Positions 27,595-36,531 of a stretch of 64,000 nucleotides of DNA are shown here, piece after piece; positions within the stretch are counted from its first letter, which is position 1, and the number at the start of each line of letters is the position of its first letter. The position numbers were made by a program, and so were the translations under genes. Under the pieces are notes generated by a model. It worked only from the letters and a program-made list of their open reading frames with translations. It was not told the DNA's origin and did no database searches. Origin of the DNA: Brevundimonas sp. G8 (GTDB lineage: Bacteria > Pseudomonadota > Alphaproteobacteria > Caulobacterales > Caulobacteraceae); the NCBI RefSeq assembly GCF_902506205.1, contig NZ_LR732816.1, positions 1,213,849 to 1,277,848 on the forward strand, given 5' to 3'.

Positions 27595-29211
27595 ATGGTC
27601 GCACGGGTTGTCACGGTCGCCTTCGATGGGGTGGAGGCCCGGCGCGTGGACGTCGAGGTCCAGCTGGTCGGTCAGAACCGCGAGACGGTCTTCACCATCG
27701 TCGGCCTGCCTGACAAGGCGGTGGCCGAAAGCCGCGAGCGGGTACGCGGCGCCTTTTCCGGCATCGGCCTGGCCCTGCCGGCGGCGCGGATCATCGCCAA
27801 TCTGGCCCCCGCCGACCTGCCGAAGGAGGGCAGCCATTTCGACCTGCCCCTCGCCCTCGCTCTGATGGCGGCCATGGGGGTGATTGCGCCCGACGCACTA
27901 GACGGCTGGGCCGCCATCGGGGAGCTGGGACTGGACGGACAGATCGCACGCGTCGGCGGCGCCCTGCCGGCCGCTGTCGCCGCCGACGCCATGGGCCTGG
28001 GTTTGATCTGTCCCGAGGCGACAGGACCGGAGGCGGCCTGGGCCGGCGGCGCGCGCATCCTGGCCCCGCGCTCGCTGATCGGCTTGGTCAATCATTTCAA
28101 GGGAACCCAGGTGCTGCGCGCGCCAGAGCCCGGCCCACTGGCCAGCGGCAAGGCCGTGCCGGACCTCCGCGAAGTCAAGGGCCAGGAGAGCGCCAAGCGC
28201 GCGCTGGAGATCGCGGCGGCCGGCGGCCACAACCTGCTGTTCATCGGCCCGCCGGGATCGGGCAAGTCGATGATGGCGCAACGCCTGCCGGGCCTCTTGC
28301 CGCCCCTGACCTCGCAGGAGCTGCTGGAGACCTCGATGGTCTGGTCGGTCGCCGGCCTGATCGAGCGTGGCGCTTTGACCAGGGACCGGCCGTTTAGAAG
28401 CCCGCACCACTCGGCCTCGATGGCGGCCCTGACCGGCGGCGGTCATCGCGCCAAGCCGGGCGAGGCGTCGCTGGCGCACAATGGCGTGCTTTTCCTGGAC
28501 GAACTGCCGGAATACAGCGCCCAGGCGCTGGATTCGCTGCGGGCGCCGCTGGAGACGGGCGAGATCGTGGTGGCCCGCGCTAACGCCCATGTCCGCTATC
28601 CGGCGCGGTTCCAGCTGGTGGCGGCGATGAACCCGTGCCGCTGCGGCATGGGCGGGGCCGGACGCGGGGCTTGCGGCAAGGCTCCACGCTGTCAGCGCGA
28701 CTATCAGAACCGGGTGTCGGGTCCGATGTTCGACCGGATCGACCTAACGGTGGAGACCCCGCCCGTCACCGCCGCGGACATGGCCCTGCCGCCGCCCGCC
28801 GAGGGCACGGCCGAGGCCCGGGCGCGCGTCGCGACCGCCCGCGCCATGCAGGAGGATCGGGTGCGCGAGGCGGGACTGGAGCCAGCCCAGGGCCTGAACG
28901 CTCGCGCCTCTGGCGATACGCTGGACCGGTTCGCCACCCCGGACGAGGCGGGTCGGATGCTGTTGATGCGGGCGGGCGAGGCCGGAGGCCTGACGGCGCG
29001 CGGCTGGACCCGCACCCTGCGTCTGGCGCGCACCATCGCCGATCTGGACGGCTGCACCGGCGTGCTGCGTCGCCACATCGCCGAGGCCTTGATCTATCGC
29101 CGCAACACCGTCGGGGCCGAGGCGGATTTCGACCGACGCGTGGCGTCTCGCGATACGGCCTTCGGAATGCGCGAGGACGACGGAGAACAGGCGCCCTTCC
29201 TTCATTCGTGA
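27595..29211 (+). CDS. comM: YifB/ComM-family Mg-chelatase-like AAA+ ATPase
   Basis: 538 residues. An N-terminal Lon-like domain (VTVAFDGVEARRVDVEVQLV) is followed by a MoxR/Mg-chelatase type AAA+ module with Walker A GPPGSGKSMMAQRLPG and Walker B VLFLDELPEYS. The C-terminal segment includes the Cys cluster of the family (CRCGMGGAGRGACGKAPRC). In naturally competent bacteria ComM is a hexameric helicase that promotes branch migration during recombination of incoming DNA. GGGAGGA precedes the ATG. Transcribed after gshB with a 61-bp gap. Confidence 0.92.
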   Translation: MVARVVTVAFDGVEARRVDVEVQLVGQNRETVFTIVGLPDKAVAESRERVRGAFSGIGLALPAARIIANLAPADLPKEGSHFDLPLALALMAAMGVIAPDALDGWAAIGELGLDGQIARVGGALPAAVAADAMGLGLICPEATGPEAAWAGGARILAPRSLIGLVNHFKGTQVLRAPEPGPLASGKAVPDLREVKGQESAKRALEIAAAGGHNLLFIGPPGSGKSMMAQRLPGLLPPLTSQELLETSMVWSVAGLIERGALTRDRPFRSPHHSASMAALTGGGHRAKPGEASLAHNGVLFLDELPEYSAQALDSLRAPLETGEIVVARANAHVRYPARFQLVAAMNPCRCGMGGAGRGACGKAPRCQRDYQNRVSGPMFDRIDLTVETPPVTAADMALPPPAEGTAEARARVATARAMQEDRVREAGLEPAQGLNARASGDTLDRFATPDEAGRMLLMRAGEAGGLTARGWTRTLRLARTIADLDGCTGVLRRHIAEALIYRRNTVGAEADFDRRVASRDTAFGMREDDGEQAPFLHS

Positions 29212-29276
29212 CCGCTGCGGGATGGAGGGATCCTTAACCCGCAGCCGTTAGGGTCCGCGCGAACGGGGAAGCGACC

Positions 29277-30815
29277 ATGGCGCGACGCACGGCGACGAAG
29301 CGGATCGAGGACGAGGCTGTTCAGCCTGTCGATCCCGCCCAGCAGTTCCTGCGGCTGATGAGCCACGAGATGCGCACGCCGCTGAACGGCGTGATCGGCA
29401 TGATCAACCTGCTGCAACGGACGCGGCTGGACGGCGCCCAGCGCGCCTATGCCGAGAACGCCCGCCAATCGGCCGAACACCTGTTGGGCCTGGTCAACGA
29501 CCTGCTGGACTTCGCGCGGCTGGAGGCCGGGGCGCTGGAGTTCGACCTAGCGCCCGTCGATCTGGAAGGGCTGGTGCGCGGCGTCGCCGAACTGCTCAGC
29601 CCACGCGCCCATGACAAGGGTCTGGAGATCGTCTGGTCGGTCGCCGCCGACGCGCCCGATGTCCTGGCCGACGAAGGACGGTTGCGCCAGGTGCTGTTCA
29701 ACCTCGCCGGCAATGCGGTGAAGTTCACCGAGACCGGCGGCGTGCGGATCACGGTCGAGCGCGCCGGCGGCAGTGCGGCCCGCCCGCGCCTGGCCTTCCT
29801 GGTCGACGACACGGGGCCCGGCGTCGCGCCCGAAGCCCGCGCGCGCATCTTCGAGGAGTTCGGTCACGCCGATTCCTCCGACGCCGTGCGCCATGACGGC
29901 GCCGGCCTGGGGCTGGCGGTCGTGCGCAAACTGGCCGCCGCCATGGAGGGTTCGGTGCGGGTCGAGGATCGGCCCGATGACGGCACATCCGGCAGGGGCG
30001 CCCGCTTCCGCTTCGAAGCCGCCTTCGCCGCCGTCGCCGTGGCGCGCGACAAGCCGTTGCGGAACCATACGGTCGCGGTGCGCTCGCCCGACCCATTCGT
30101 CCTGTCCGCCGCCAGCGCCCAGATCGAGGCTTCGGGCGGCGCGGTGACGGATCAGGCGCCGGTGACGCTGGTCGATCATGCGGGTGTCGCCGTCGGCGCC
30201 TTGGCCGCCTTGCCTGCAACCGGTCGCGGCATCGTCCTGCTGAAACCGTCCGAGCGCGATCTGATCGCGCGCTATCGGTCGGCCGGCTTCCACGGCTATC
30301 TGATCAAACCCCTGCGTCGCGCCTCTTTGGCAGAGCGCGTTTTGGCGGCCATCGGCGCCGAGACCAGCGACAGAAGCACCACCCCCGTCGCGGCCCATGT
30401 CGAGGACGACCGCGTCTCGCCCGTTCAGTTCGCCGGCATTCGCGTCCTTCTGGCCGAGGACAATCCCGTCGGCGCGCTTCTAGCCCGCACCCTGCTGCGC
30501 CGCGAGGGCTGCACCGTCGAGACCGCCGCCACCGGCGACGAGGCCGTCGCGGCCCTGAAACGCGCACGCTACGACGTGGTCTTCATGGACATGCGGATGC
30601 CCGGCATGGACGGCCCCGCCGCCGCCCGCGCCATCCGCGCCGGGGGCGATACGACGCCCATCCTGGCCCTGACCGCCAACGCCTTCGCCGAGGACCGTCG
30701 CGCCTGTCTGGAGGCCGGCATGGACGACCATATCGTCAAGCCGTTGGACGCCGACGCCCTGCGCGCCGCCCTGGCCCGCTGGACGAAGCGCGACATCCGC
30801 GCCAAGGTCGGCTGA
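29277..30815 (+). CDS. shkA: soluble hybrid histidine kinase, ShkA-like (c-di-GMP-responsive)
   Basis: 512 residues, no membrane helix. Order: dimerisation helix with His30 in LMSHEMRTPLNG, ATPase domain (NLAGNAVKFT, DDTGPGVAP, GAGLGLAV), a degenerate receiver (about 260-365), then a full receiver (VLLAEDNPVG, Asp438 in VVFMDMRMPGMDG, Lys in HIVKPLD). In Caulobacter ShkA, c-di-GMP binds the pseudo-receiver and frees it from a DDR linker motif. Here the pseudo-receiver has Tyr341, Ile343, Pro345 and Arg347 (GYLIKPLR) and the linker has Asp377-Asp378-Arg379, in the same arrangement as I recall for ShkA. It should feed a TacA-type pathway, whose genes are outside the window. Confidence 0.82.
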   Translation: MARRTATKRIEDEAVQPVDPAQQFLRLMSHEMRTPLNGVIGMINLLQRTRLDGAQRAYAENARQSAEHLLGLVNDLLDFARLEAGALEFDLAPVDLEGLVRGVAELLSPRAHDKGLEIVWSVAADAPDVLADEGRLRQVLFNLAGNAVKFTETGGVRITVERAGGSAARPRLAFLVDDTGPGVAPEARARIFEEFGHADSSDAVRHDGAGLGLAVVRKLAAAMEGSVRVEDRPDDGTSGRGARFRFEAAFAAVAVARDKPLRNHTVAVRSPDPFVLSAASAQIEASGGAVTDQAPVTLVDHAGVAVGALAALPATGRGIVLLKPSERDLIARYRSAGFHGYLIKPLRRASLAERVLAAIGAETSDRSTTPVAAHVEDDRVSPVQFAGIRVLLAEDNPVGALLARTLLRREGCTVETAATGDEAVAALKRARYDVVFMDMRMPGMDGPAAARAIRAGGDTTPILALTANAFAEDRRACLEAGMDDHIVKPLDADALRAALARWTKRDIRAKVG

Positions 30816-30858
30816 GTTACAGGCGCCCGCGTTTCCGGCCGCCGCGCCGGAGCCGTGC

Positions 30859-32619
30859 ATGACCGACCAAGCCACCCCCGCCGCCACCGGCAAACCCGCC
30901 GGACGTTTCGGCGGCCTCGCCGTCTATGGCGAGCGCCGCGTCTTCATCATGCTGCTGCTGGGGTTTTCGGCGGGCCTGCCGAACCTGCTGATCTTCGACA
31001 CCCTGTCGGCCTGGCTGCGCGAGAGCGGCCAGACGCTTGAAGTGATCGGCTTCTTCGCCCTGGCCACGCTCAGCTATTCGTTGAAGTTCGTCTGGGCGCC
31101 GCTGGTGGACCGCACAGCCATTCCCTTTTTGACGCCACTGCTGGGCCATCGCCGGTCATGGATGCTGGTGACGCAGGCCGTGGTCGTCTTCGGTCTGTGG
31201 TCGATCTCGGGCCTGAACCCGTCGAATGCGCTGGTGGCCATCGCCCTTTTCGCCACCCTGGTCGGCTTCTTCGGCGCGACCCAGGATATCGTCATCGACG
31301 CCTGGAGGATCGAGGCGGCGGACGACAGCCGCCACGGCGCCATGGCCGCCGCCTATCAGATGGGATACCGCGTCGCCATGATCGTGGCCGGGGCCGTGCC
31401 GCTGGTGCTGGCCGATCTCTATAACTGGAACGTCTCCTATGCGGTGATGGCCGCCCTGATGGGGTTCGGCATCGCCGGCGTCCTGTTCGCCCCGCGTGAG
31501 AAGGCCCACTCCATCCGCGCCATTCCGGTGGGCGACACACCGTCGCGTCCCAAGCTGGAAGTGCTTGAGTGGATCGCCCGCCTGATCGTGATCGCCGCCG
31601 CCGCCATGGTGGTGGGTTCGGGCCTGACGGCGCAGGCGGGGCCGCTGAACGGATTGCTGGGCCTATTCGGCCTGGGCGCAGACGGCCAGACAGCCATCGC
31701 CGACGCCTGGGCCGCCAAGCCGGGCGGCGTCTATCTGCAGGTCGTCGCGGTATTCGCGGGCTTGGCGCTTCTGGTCCTGGCCTGTTGGCCCATTCCGGGG
31801 GTGAGGACCAGGCCGGGAGCTTATCTTGCGGGCTCGTTCGGCGAGCCGCTGGCGGATTTCTACAGGCGATTTTCGGGGGTGGCGACGCTGATCCTGGCGC
31901 TGATCTGCGTCTATCGCCTGGCCGATTTCGTGCTGAACATCATGAACCCTTTCTATCTGGACCTGGGGTTCTCGAAGACCGAGCTGGCCGAGGTCCGCAA
32001 GGTGTTCGGGGTCATCATGACCACTCTGGGCGTAATCATCGGCGGCTGGTCGGTGGCCAAGCTGGGGCTGATCCGAACCATGGTGATCGGCGCCTTCATG
32101 AGCCCAATGTCGAACCTGGTCTTCGCCTGGCTGGCCACCCAGGGGCCCAGCATTCCGGCCCTGACAATCGCCATCGGGGTGGACAATATCGCCACCGGCT
32201 ACGCCGGCACGGCCCTAATCGCCTATATGTCCAGCCTGACGTCGATTGGTTTCACCGCGACCCAGTACGCCCTGTTCAGTTCGCTGTACGCCCTGCCCGG
32301 CAAGCTGATCGCGTCGCAATCCGGTCGGATCGTCGAGGCCTCGGCCCGCGCGGCCGAGGGGACAGGACCGTTCGCCGGCCTGCGATCCCTGTTTGACCGC
32401 CTGCCGGAAGGCTCGCTGGCGGCGGGCGCGGCGACCAGCGGCGTGACCCCCGCCGCGCTGGGAGCGGGCTACGTCGTCTTCTTCCTCTATTCGACGATCA
32501 TCGGCGTGTTCGCCATCGTCCTGGCCTTTGTCGTGGCCAGCAAACAGACCGCGCTTCAGGCACGCCAGAAGGTCGAACAGGACGCCGCCGTCGCCGCGCC
32601 CGAGGGTCAGCCGTCCTGA
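30859..32619 (+). CDS. AmpG-like MFS transporter
   Basis: 586 residues with about 12-14 hydrophobic helices. The N-terminal LLLGFSAGLPNLLIFDTLSAWLRE and the GATQDIVIDAWRIE segment are characteristic of AmpG, the inner-membrane permease that brings anhydromuropeptides from cell-wall turnover into the cytoplasm for recycling and, in some species, beta-lactamase induction. It is longer than E. coli AmpG because of an extra loop and a C-terminal Gln/Glu/Ala-rich tail. No ampD or ampR gene is nearby. It is 43 bp after the shkA-like gene on the same strand. Confidence 0.88.
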   Translation: MTDQATPAATGKPAGRFGGLAVYGERRVFIMLLLGFSAGLPNLLIFDTLSAWLRESGQTLEVIGFFALATLSYSLKFVWAPLVDRTAIPFLTPLLGHRRSWMLVTQAVVVFGLWSISGLNPSNALVAIALFATLVGFFGATQDIVIDAWRIEAADDSRHGAMAAAYQMGYRVAMIVAGAVPLVLADLYNWNVSYAVMAALMGFGIAGVLFAPREKAHSIRAIPVGDTPSRPKLEVLEWIARLIVIAAAAMVVGSGLTAQAGPLNGLLGLFGLGADGQTAIADAWAAKPGGVYLQVVAVFAGLALLVLACWPIPGVRTRPGAYLAGSFGEPLADFYRRFSGVATLILALICVYRLADFVLNIMNPFYLDLGFSKTELAEVRKVFGVIMTTLGVIIGGWSVAKLGLIRTMVIGAFMSPMSNLVFAWLATQGPSIPALTIAIGVDNIATGYAGTALIAYMSSLTSIGFTATQYALFSSLYALPGKLIASQSGRIVEASARAAEGTGPFAGLRSLFDRLPEGSLAAGAATSGVTPAALGAGYVVFFLYSTIIGVFAIVLAFVVASKQTALQARQKVEQDAAVAAPEGQPS

Positions 32620-32623
32620 CGCC

Positions 32624-33016
32624 TCAGCGCTTCAGGAAACCGCCGATCATGTCGCCCAAACCGCCCGGCAGCTTGCCCAGCAGGTCGTCTGCGCCGTCGA
32701 TCTGACCGCCGGGGGTCAGGCGGTCGATGGCCTCGGGCAGCAGGCCCGCCAGGGTCTCGCCGGCCTGCTGGGGCGAGACGCCCATCTTGGCGGCGATGTC
32801 GGCGATGGGGCCGGAGCCGATGACGGCGGCGATCTGTTCGGGCGAGATGTTGGCGTTCGGACCGGTGCCGACCCAGGAACCGACCAGGTCGCCCAAGCCC
32901 GCCTGGCCGAACTTCTCCGCCAGGCCGCCGATGCCGCCCTGGCCCTTGAGCAGGTCGCCCAGTCCGCCCGCAGCGTCGTCGCCCAGACCCTTCACCACAT
33001 TGTCGAGAAAGCCCAT
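32624..33016 (-). CDS. YidB-like (DUF937) protein
   Basis: 130 residues from the ATG at 33016, with AGGAGAC upstream. It is rich in Gly, Ala, Leu and Ile: GLGDLLKGQGGIGGLAEKFGQAGLGDLVGSWVGTG in shortened form, followed by NISPEQIAAVIGSGPIADIAAKMGVSPQQAGETLAGLLP, the family's hallmark repeats. E. coli YidB is in this family. The function is unknown; short amphipathic helices are expected. It is convergent with the AmpG-like gene, separated by 4 bp. Confidence 0.9.
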   Translation of the reverse strand: MGFLDNVVKGLGDDAAGGLGDLLKGQGGIGGLAEKFGQAGLGDLVGSWVGTGPNANISPEQIAAVIGSGPIADIAAKMGVSPQQAGETLAGLLPEAIDRLTPGGQIDGADDLLGKLPGGLGDMIGGFLKR

Positions 33017-33070
33017 CGTCCGTCTCCTGTCTGATGGCGCACCATAACACCGTCGTGCGACGGATACGAG

Positions 33071-33100
33071 AAAGGCCCGCCGGTGATCCGACGGGCCTTT
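33071..33100 (-). terminator. intrinsic terminator after the entericidin gene
   Basis: AAAGGCCCG (33071-33079) pairs with CGGGCCTTT (33092-33100), with further pairing in the interior. On the minus strand the stem is followed by CTCGT, a poor U-tract, so termination may be partial and allow read-through into the YidB-like gene. Confidence 0.65.
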
Positions 33101-33123
33101 CCAGCATCGACTTCGCCGAAGCC

Positions 33124-33261
33124 TTAGTTCTTGGCGTCGTTGGCGCCGGTGGTGACGGCAGAACCGGCAGCCGAGACATCGCGGCCGGCGCCGGCGATGG
33201 TGTTGCAGGCCGACACGGCCAGGGCGGCGGCGACGATGGTCAGAGTGATGATCTTGCGCAT
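33124..33261 (-). CDS. entericidin EcnA/B-family lipoprotein
   Basis: A 45-codon gene, start ATG at 33261 with AAGGGG upstream. The product is MRKIITLTIVAAALAVSACN in its first 20 residues, a lipoprotein signal peptide with the lipobox SAC, followed by TIAGAGRDVSAAGSAVTTGA, the entericidin core. Entericidins are tiny cell-envelope lipoproteins induced under stress; in enteric bacteria EcnA/EcnB act as an antidote/toxin pair. Only one copy is seen here, so a paired system is not supported. Confidence 0.9.
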   Translation of the reverse strand: MRKIITLTIVAAALAVSACNTIAGAGRDVSAAGSAVTTGANDAKN

Positions 33262-33383
33262 GGTGTGAACCCCTTGTTGATATGGTCAAGCTCCGTCCAA
33301 ACGCCGATCTTGGCCTTGGGTTGCATGGTGATGGGCGAGATGCATCCTGAGGCGTTGGTCCAGTCCGTTCAGGAGATCAGAAA

Positions 33384-33851
33384 ATGAGAAATCCGACGAC
33401 AGGACTATTCTCCGTGATGGTCGCCGCCGTCCTGTCAGGCTGCGCGACGCCTTCGCGCGCGCAAGTCGAAGGGGCTAGCCACGCGACGAACGGCGACGAC
33501 TGCGCCGTGATCGCGGCGGTGGCGCGGGAGCATTATCAGTTCGGTCCCGGCAACGTCGCGCCGCCGTTGAAGCTGGATGACGACACCGACTGGAAGCCGG
33601 ACTGCGACTGGAGCCGGTATGGCGTCAGCTTCCCGGAAATCTATGGCGCCGCGACCGACCGGCCTGAGGACGAGGGTCGTCCGCGCATCCAATGGGTCGA
33701 GTTCAAGCGCCCTCGCTATGACAGTCAGGGCGCACTGATAGAGGCTGGCATCGTGCAGGGTCCGCGGGCCGGCATCGGCGTGGTGTGCCGGGTGCGCGCG
33801 GGCGTCGCCGGCTGGACCGTGTCGGAGTGCCGCAACACCTGGATCTCCTGA
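33384..33851 (+). CDS. lipoprotein of unknown function
   Basis: 155 residues with a lipoprotein signal (SVMVAAVLSGCATPS; lipobox LSGC). The mature part has several Cys residues (GDDCAVIAAVAREHYQFG, WKPDCDWSRYGVSFPEIYG, VVCRVRAG, VSECRN), suggesting disulfides, and a pattern of Trp/Tyr that suggests a compact periplasmic domain. I do not recognise the family. It is divergent from the entericidin gene across about 120 bp that must contain both promoters. Confidence 0.78.
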   Translation: MRNPTTGLFSVMVAAVLSGCATPSRAQVEGASHATNGDDCAVIAAVAREHYQFGPGNVAPPLKLDDDTDWKPDCDWSRYGVSFPEIYGAATDRPEDEGRPRIQWVEFKRPRYDSQGALIEAGIVQGPRAGIGVVCRVRAGVAGWTVSECRNTWIS

Positions 33852-33912
33852 ACCGCTTGCGTCGGTCGGCGGCTGCCCCGAAGGTGCCACCCTGTTTTAC
33901 GAGGGGTTGTCC

Positions 33913-35760
33913 ATGCGTCGTCTTCTGATCTCGTCCGCCGCCATGATGGCGGTCCTGTCCGCCGCGCCCGCCATGGCCCAAACGCCAGCGACTGTCGGGA
34001 CGGGGGCGCCGGCGGCCGAAGCCCAAAGCGAGGACGCGCGGCTGAACGCTTTCTTCGAGGACGCCTTCCAGGCCCGCATCGCGCTGAGCCCGCAGCAGAT
34101 GACCTCACTGGGGATGAAGACCGACTACGACAAGCTGGACGACGTGTCGGATGCGGCCGCCGACCGGTCCCTGGCGCTGCAGGAGACCCAGCTGGCGCAG
34201 ATGAAGGCCCAATTCGACCCGCAGAAGCTGGGTCCGCAGGCGCGGCTGTCGTGGCGGATGTTCGAATACGGCGTCCAGCAGGCGCGGTTGTCGAACCAGT
34301 GGCGCGACTGGGGCTTTCAGTTCGCGGCCAACGGCAATCCGACCACCAGCCTGCCGGTCTTCCTGATCAACAACCACCGCGTCTCCAGCGTCGCCGATGC
34401 GGAGGCCTATGTCGGCCGCCTGCGCGCCGCAGAGGTGCAGATGGACCAGGTCGCCGATGAACTGCGTCAGCGCGCGGCGGCCGGCGTAGTGTCGCCCCGC
34501 TTCGTGTTCGAACCCTCGATCGCCAATACCCGCAATGTCATCTCAGGCGCGCCCTTCGACGGCGGCGCCGACAATCCGGTCTGGGCCGACTTCAACAAGA
34601 AGGTCGCGGCGCTGGAGACCGATCAGGCGACCAAGGACAGGCTGCTGTCGGAGGGCCGCGCCGCCCTGACCGGACCCTACAAGGCTGGGTTCGAGACTGT
34701 ACTGACGGCCCTGGCCGAAGTGCAGCCCAAGGCCGACAGCGATGCAGGCGTGTGGCGCCTGCCGCAGGGCGAGGCTTACTACAACGCCCGGCTCCAGCTC
34801 TCGACCACCACCGACCTGACCGCCGACCAGATCCACCAGATCGGTTTGGACGAGGTCGCCCGCATCCAGGCCGAAATGGAAGTCATCAAGACCCAGGTCG
34901 GGTTCACCGGCACGCTGCAGGACTTCTTCACCTTCCTGAAGACCGATGCGCGCTTCCAGTATCCGAACACGGCCGAGGGCAAAGAACAGTATCTGACGGA
35001 CGCGCGGGGCTTCATCGCCCAGGTGATGGCGGCGGCCCCGCAATGGTTTTCGACCCTGCCCAAGGCGGCGCTGGAGGTGCGGGCGGTCGAGCCGTTCCGC
35101 GAGGCGACGGCCTCCATCGCCTTTTATAACTCCCCGGCGCCGGACGGATCGCGGCCGGGCATCTACTACGTCAATCTGTCGGACATGACTCAGGTGCTGA
35201 AGCCCCAGATCGAGGGCATCAGCTATCACGAGGGCGCCCCGGGGCACCATTTCCAGATTGCCTATGCGCAGGAGATCGAGGGCCTGCCGCGCTTTCGCCG
35301 GTTCGGCGGTTACGGCGCCTACGCAGAAGGCTGGGGCCTGTACGCCGAGCAGTTGGGCAAGGAGATGGGCTTCTATCAGGACCCGTATTCCGACTTCGGC
35401 CGGCTCTCGACCGAGCTGTGGCGCGCGGTGCGGCTGGTGACCGACACCGGCCTGCACGCCAAGCGCTGGAGCCGGGAACAGGCGATGGACTATTTCCGCC
35501 AGAACTCCCTGCTGTCCGAGCGCGACATCGAAAAGGAAGTCGAGCGCTACATCACCAATCCCGGACAGGCGACCAGCTACAAGATCGGCGAACTGAAGAT
35601 CGAGGAACTGCGCGACCGGGCCAAGGCCGCGCTGGGCGACAGGTTCGACATCAAGGACTTCCACGCGGTGGTCCTGGGCTCCGGCTCGGTGCCGCTCGAC
35701 GTGCTGGAGGACCAAGTGGACGGCTGGATCGCGGCGGGCGGCGGGGCGCCGACGACCTGA
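33913..35760 (+). CDS. secreted DUF885-family protein (putative metallopeptidase)
   Basis: 615 residues from the ATG at 33913, preceded by GAGGGG; a TTG two codons earlier is also open. Signal peptide RRLLISSAAMMAVLSAAPAMA. The C-terminal third contains ISYHEGAPGHHFQIAYAQEI, the DUF885 hallmark HEGxPGHH that is thought to be a zinc-peptidase HExxH-type site, with EGWGLYAEQLGKEMGFY further on, supplying a plausible Glu ligand. Many homologues are annotated as lipoprotein-like peptidases of unknown substrate. It lies 44 bp upstream of trmD on the same strand. Confidence 0.9.
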   Translation: MRRLLISSAAMMAVLSAAPAMAQTPATVGTGAPAAEAQSEDARLNAFFEDAFQARIALSPQQMTSLGMKTDYDKLDDVSDAAADRSLALQETQLAQMKAQFDPQKLGPQARLSWRMFEYGVQQARLSNQWRDWGFQFAANGNPTTSLPVFLINNHRVSSVADAEAYVGRLRAAEVQMDQVADELRQRAAAGVVSPRFVFEPSIANTRNVISGAPFDGGADNPVWADFNKKVAALETDQATKDRLLSEGRAALTGPYKAGFETVLTALAEVQPKADSDAGVWRLPQGEAYYNARLQLSTTTDLTADQIHQIGLDEVARIQAEMEVIKTQVGFTGTLQDFFTFLKTDARFQYPNTAEGKEQYLTDARGFIAQVMAAAPQWFSTLPKAALEVRAVEPFREATASIAFYNSPAPDGSRPGIYYVNLSDMTQVLKPQIEGISYHEGAPGHHFQIAYAQEIEGLPRFRRFGGYGAYAEGWGLYAEQLGKEMGFYQDPYSDFGRLSTELWRAVRLVTDTGLHAKRWSREQAMDYFRQNSLLSERDIEKEVERYITNPGQATSYKIGELKIEELRDRAKAALGDRFDIKDFHAVVLGSGSVPLDVLEDQVDGWIAAGGGAPTT

Positions 35761-35785
35761 CTCGGCTCGCCTTTCCCGTCACGGG

Positions 35786-35818
35786 GCGGTAAAGGGCGCG
35801 CGCCATGCCCTTTACCGC
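35786..35818 (+). promoter_or_regulatory. 12-bp hairpin sequestering the trmD ribosome-binding site
   Basis: GCGGTAAAGGGC (35786-35797) is the exact reverse complement of GCCCTTTACCGC (35807-35818), with a nine-base loop. The left arm contains the AAAGGG Shine-Dalgarno; the right arm begins at the G of the ATG (35805-35807) and covers codons 2-4. In mRNA it should hide the ribosome-binding site and lower trmD translation. Confidence 0.8.
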
Positions 35819-36530
35819 GACCGTCCTGACCATGTTTCCCGAGGCCTTTCCCGGCCCGCTCGGCGTGTCTCTGATCGGCACGGCGTGGCGCGAGAAGGGC
35901 TTGTGGAGCCTGGAAACGGTTGACATTCGCGCCTTTTCCACAGATACGCGCGGCTTCCTGGACGACACCCCTGCGGGTGGCGGCCCGGGAGCTGTGCTTA
36001 AGGCGGACGTGGTGGCTCGGGCGGTGGATAGCCTGCCGGGACCCCAGCGGCCGCTTTTGTACATGAGCGCCAGGGGTCGGTCCCTGACCCAGGCGCGCGT
36101 CAAGGAATGGGCGAAAGCCGACGGAATCGTCGTGCTTTGCGGTCGTTTCGAGGGGGTGGATCAGCGGGTGCTCGACGCACGCGGGTTCGAGGAGGTCTCG
36201 GTCGGAGACGCGGTTCTCGCCGGTGGCGAGGCGGCGGCGATGGTCGCGATCGAGGCGTGCGTAAGACTGATCCCCGGTGTGCTCGGCGCGGCAGACAGCC
36301 TGTCGTCCGAAAGCTTCGAGGATGGGCTTCTGGAACACCCGCAGTACACGCGACCGCGGACGTTCGAGGGGCTGGAGATACCCGAGGTGCTGGTGTCGGG
36401 CGACCACAAGAAGGTCGCGCAATGGCGCGAGGCGCAGCGGGAGAAGACAACGCGGGAGCGGCGGCCGGATCTCTGGCAGGCGCATTCCGCCAAATCACAG
36501 CTAAAGGGCGCAAAGCCCGAGGAGAAATGA
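35805..36530 (+). CDS. trmD: tRNA (guanine37-N1)-methyltransferase
   Basis: 241 residues. SPOUT-fold methyltransferase that places m1G at position 37 of several tRNAs, preventing frameshifting. Signatures: [20 protein letters not shown] at the N-terminus, the knot residues [14 protein letters not shown] and [15 protein letters not shown], and YTRPRTFEG in the C-terminal domain. The gene is followed one base later by rplS. The usual upstream partners rpsP and rimM are not here; a DUF885 gene lies in front instead. The start codon is embedded in a strong hairpin. Confidence 0.96.
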   Translation: MPFTATVLTMFPEAFPGPLGVSLIGTAWREKGLWSLETVDIRAFSTDTRGFLDDTPAGGGPGAVLKADVVARAVDSLPGPQRPLLYMSARGRSLTQARVKEWAKADGIVVLCGRFEGVDQRVLDARGFEEVSVGDAVLAGGEAAAMVAIEACVRLIPGVLGAADSLSSESFEDGLLEHPQYTRPRTFEGLEIPEVLVSGDHKKVAQWREAQREKTTRERRPDLWQAHSAKSQLKGAKPEEK

Positions 36531-36531
36531 C

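Noticed and set aside
33124..33261. Toxin-antitoxin pair of entericidins
   Set aside because: Only one entericidin-like gene is present; no second small lipoprotein gene lies nearby.
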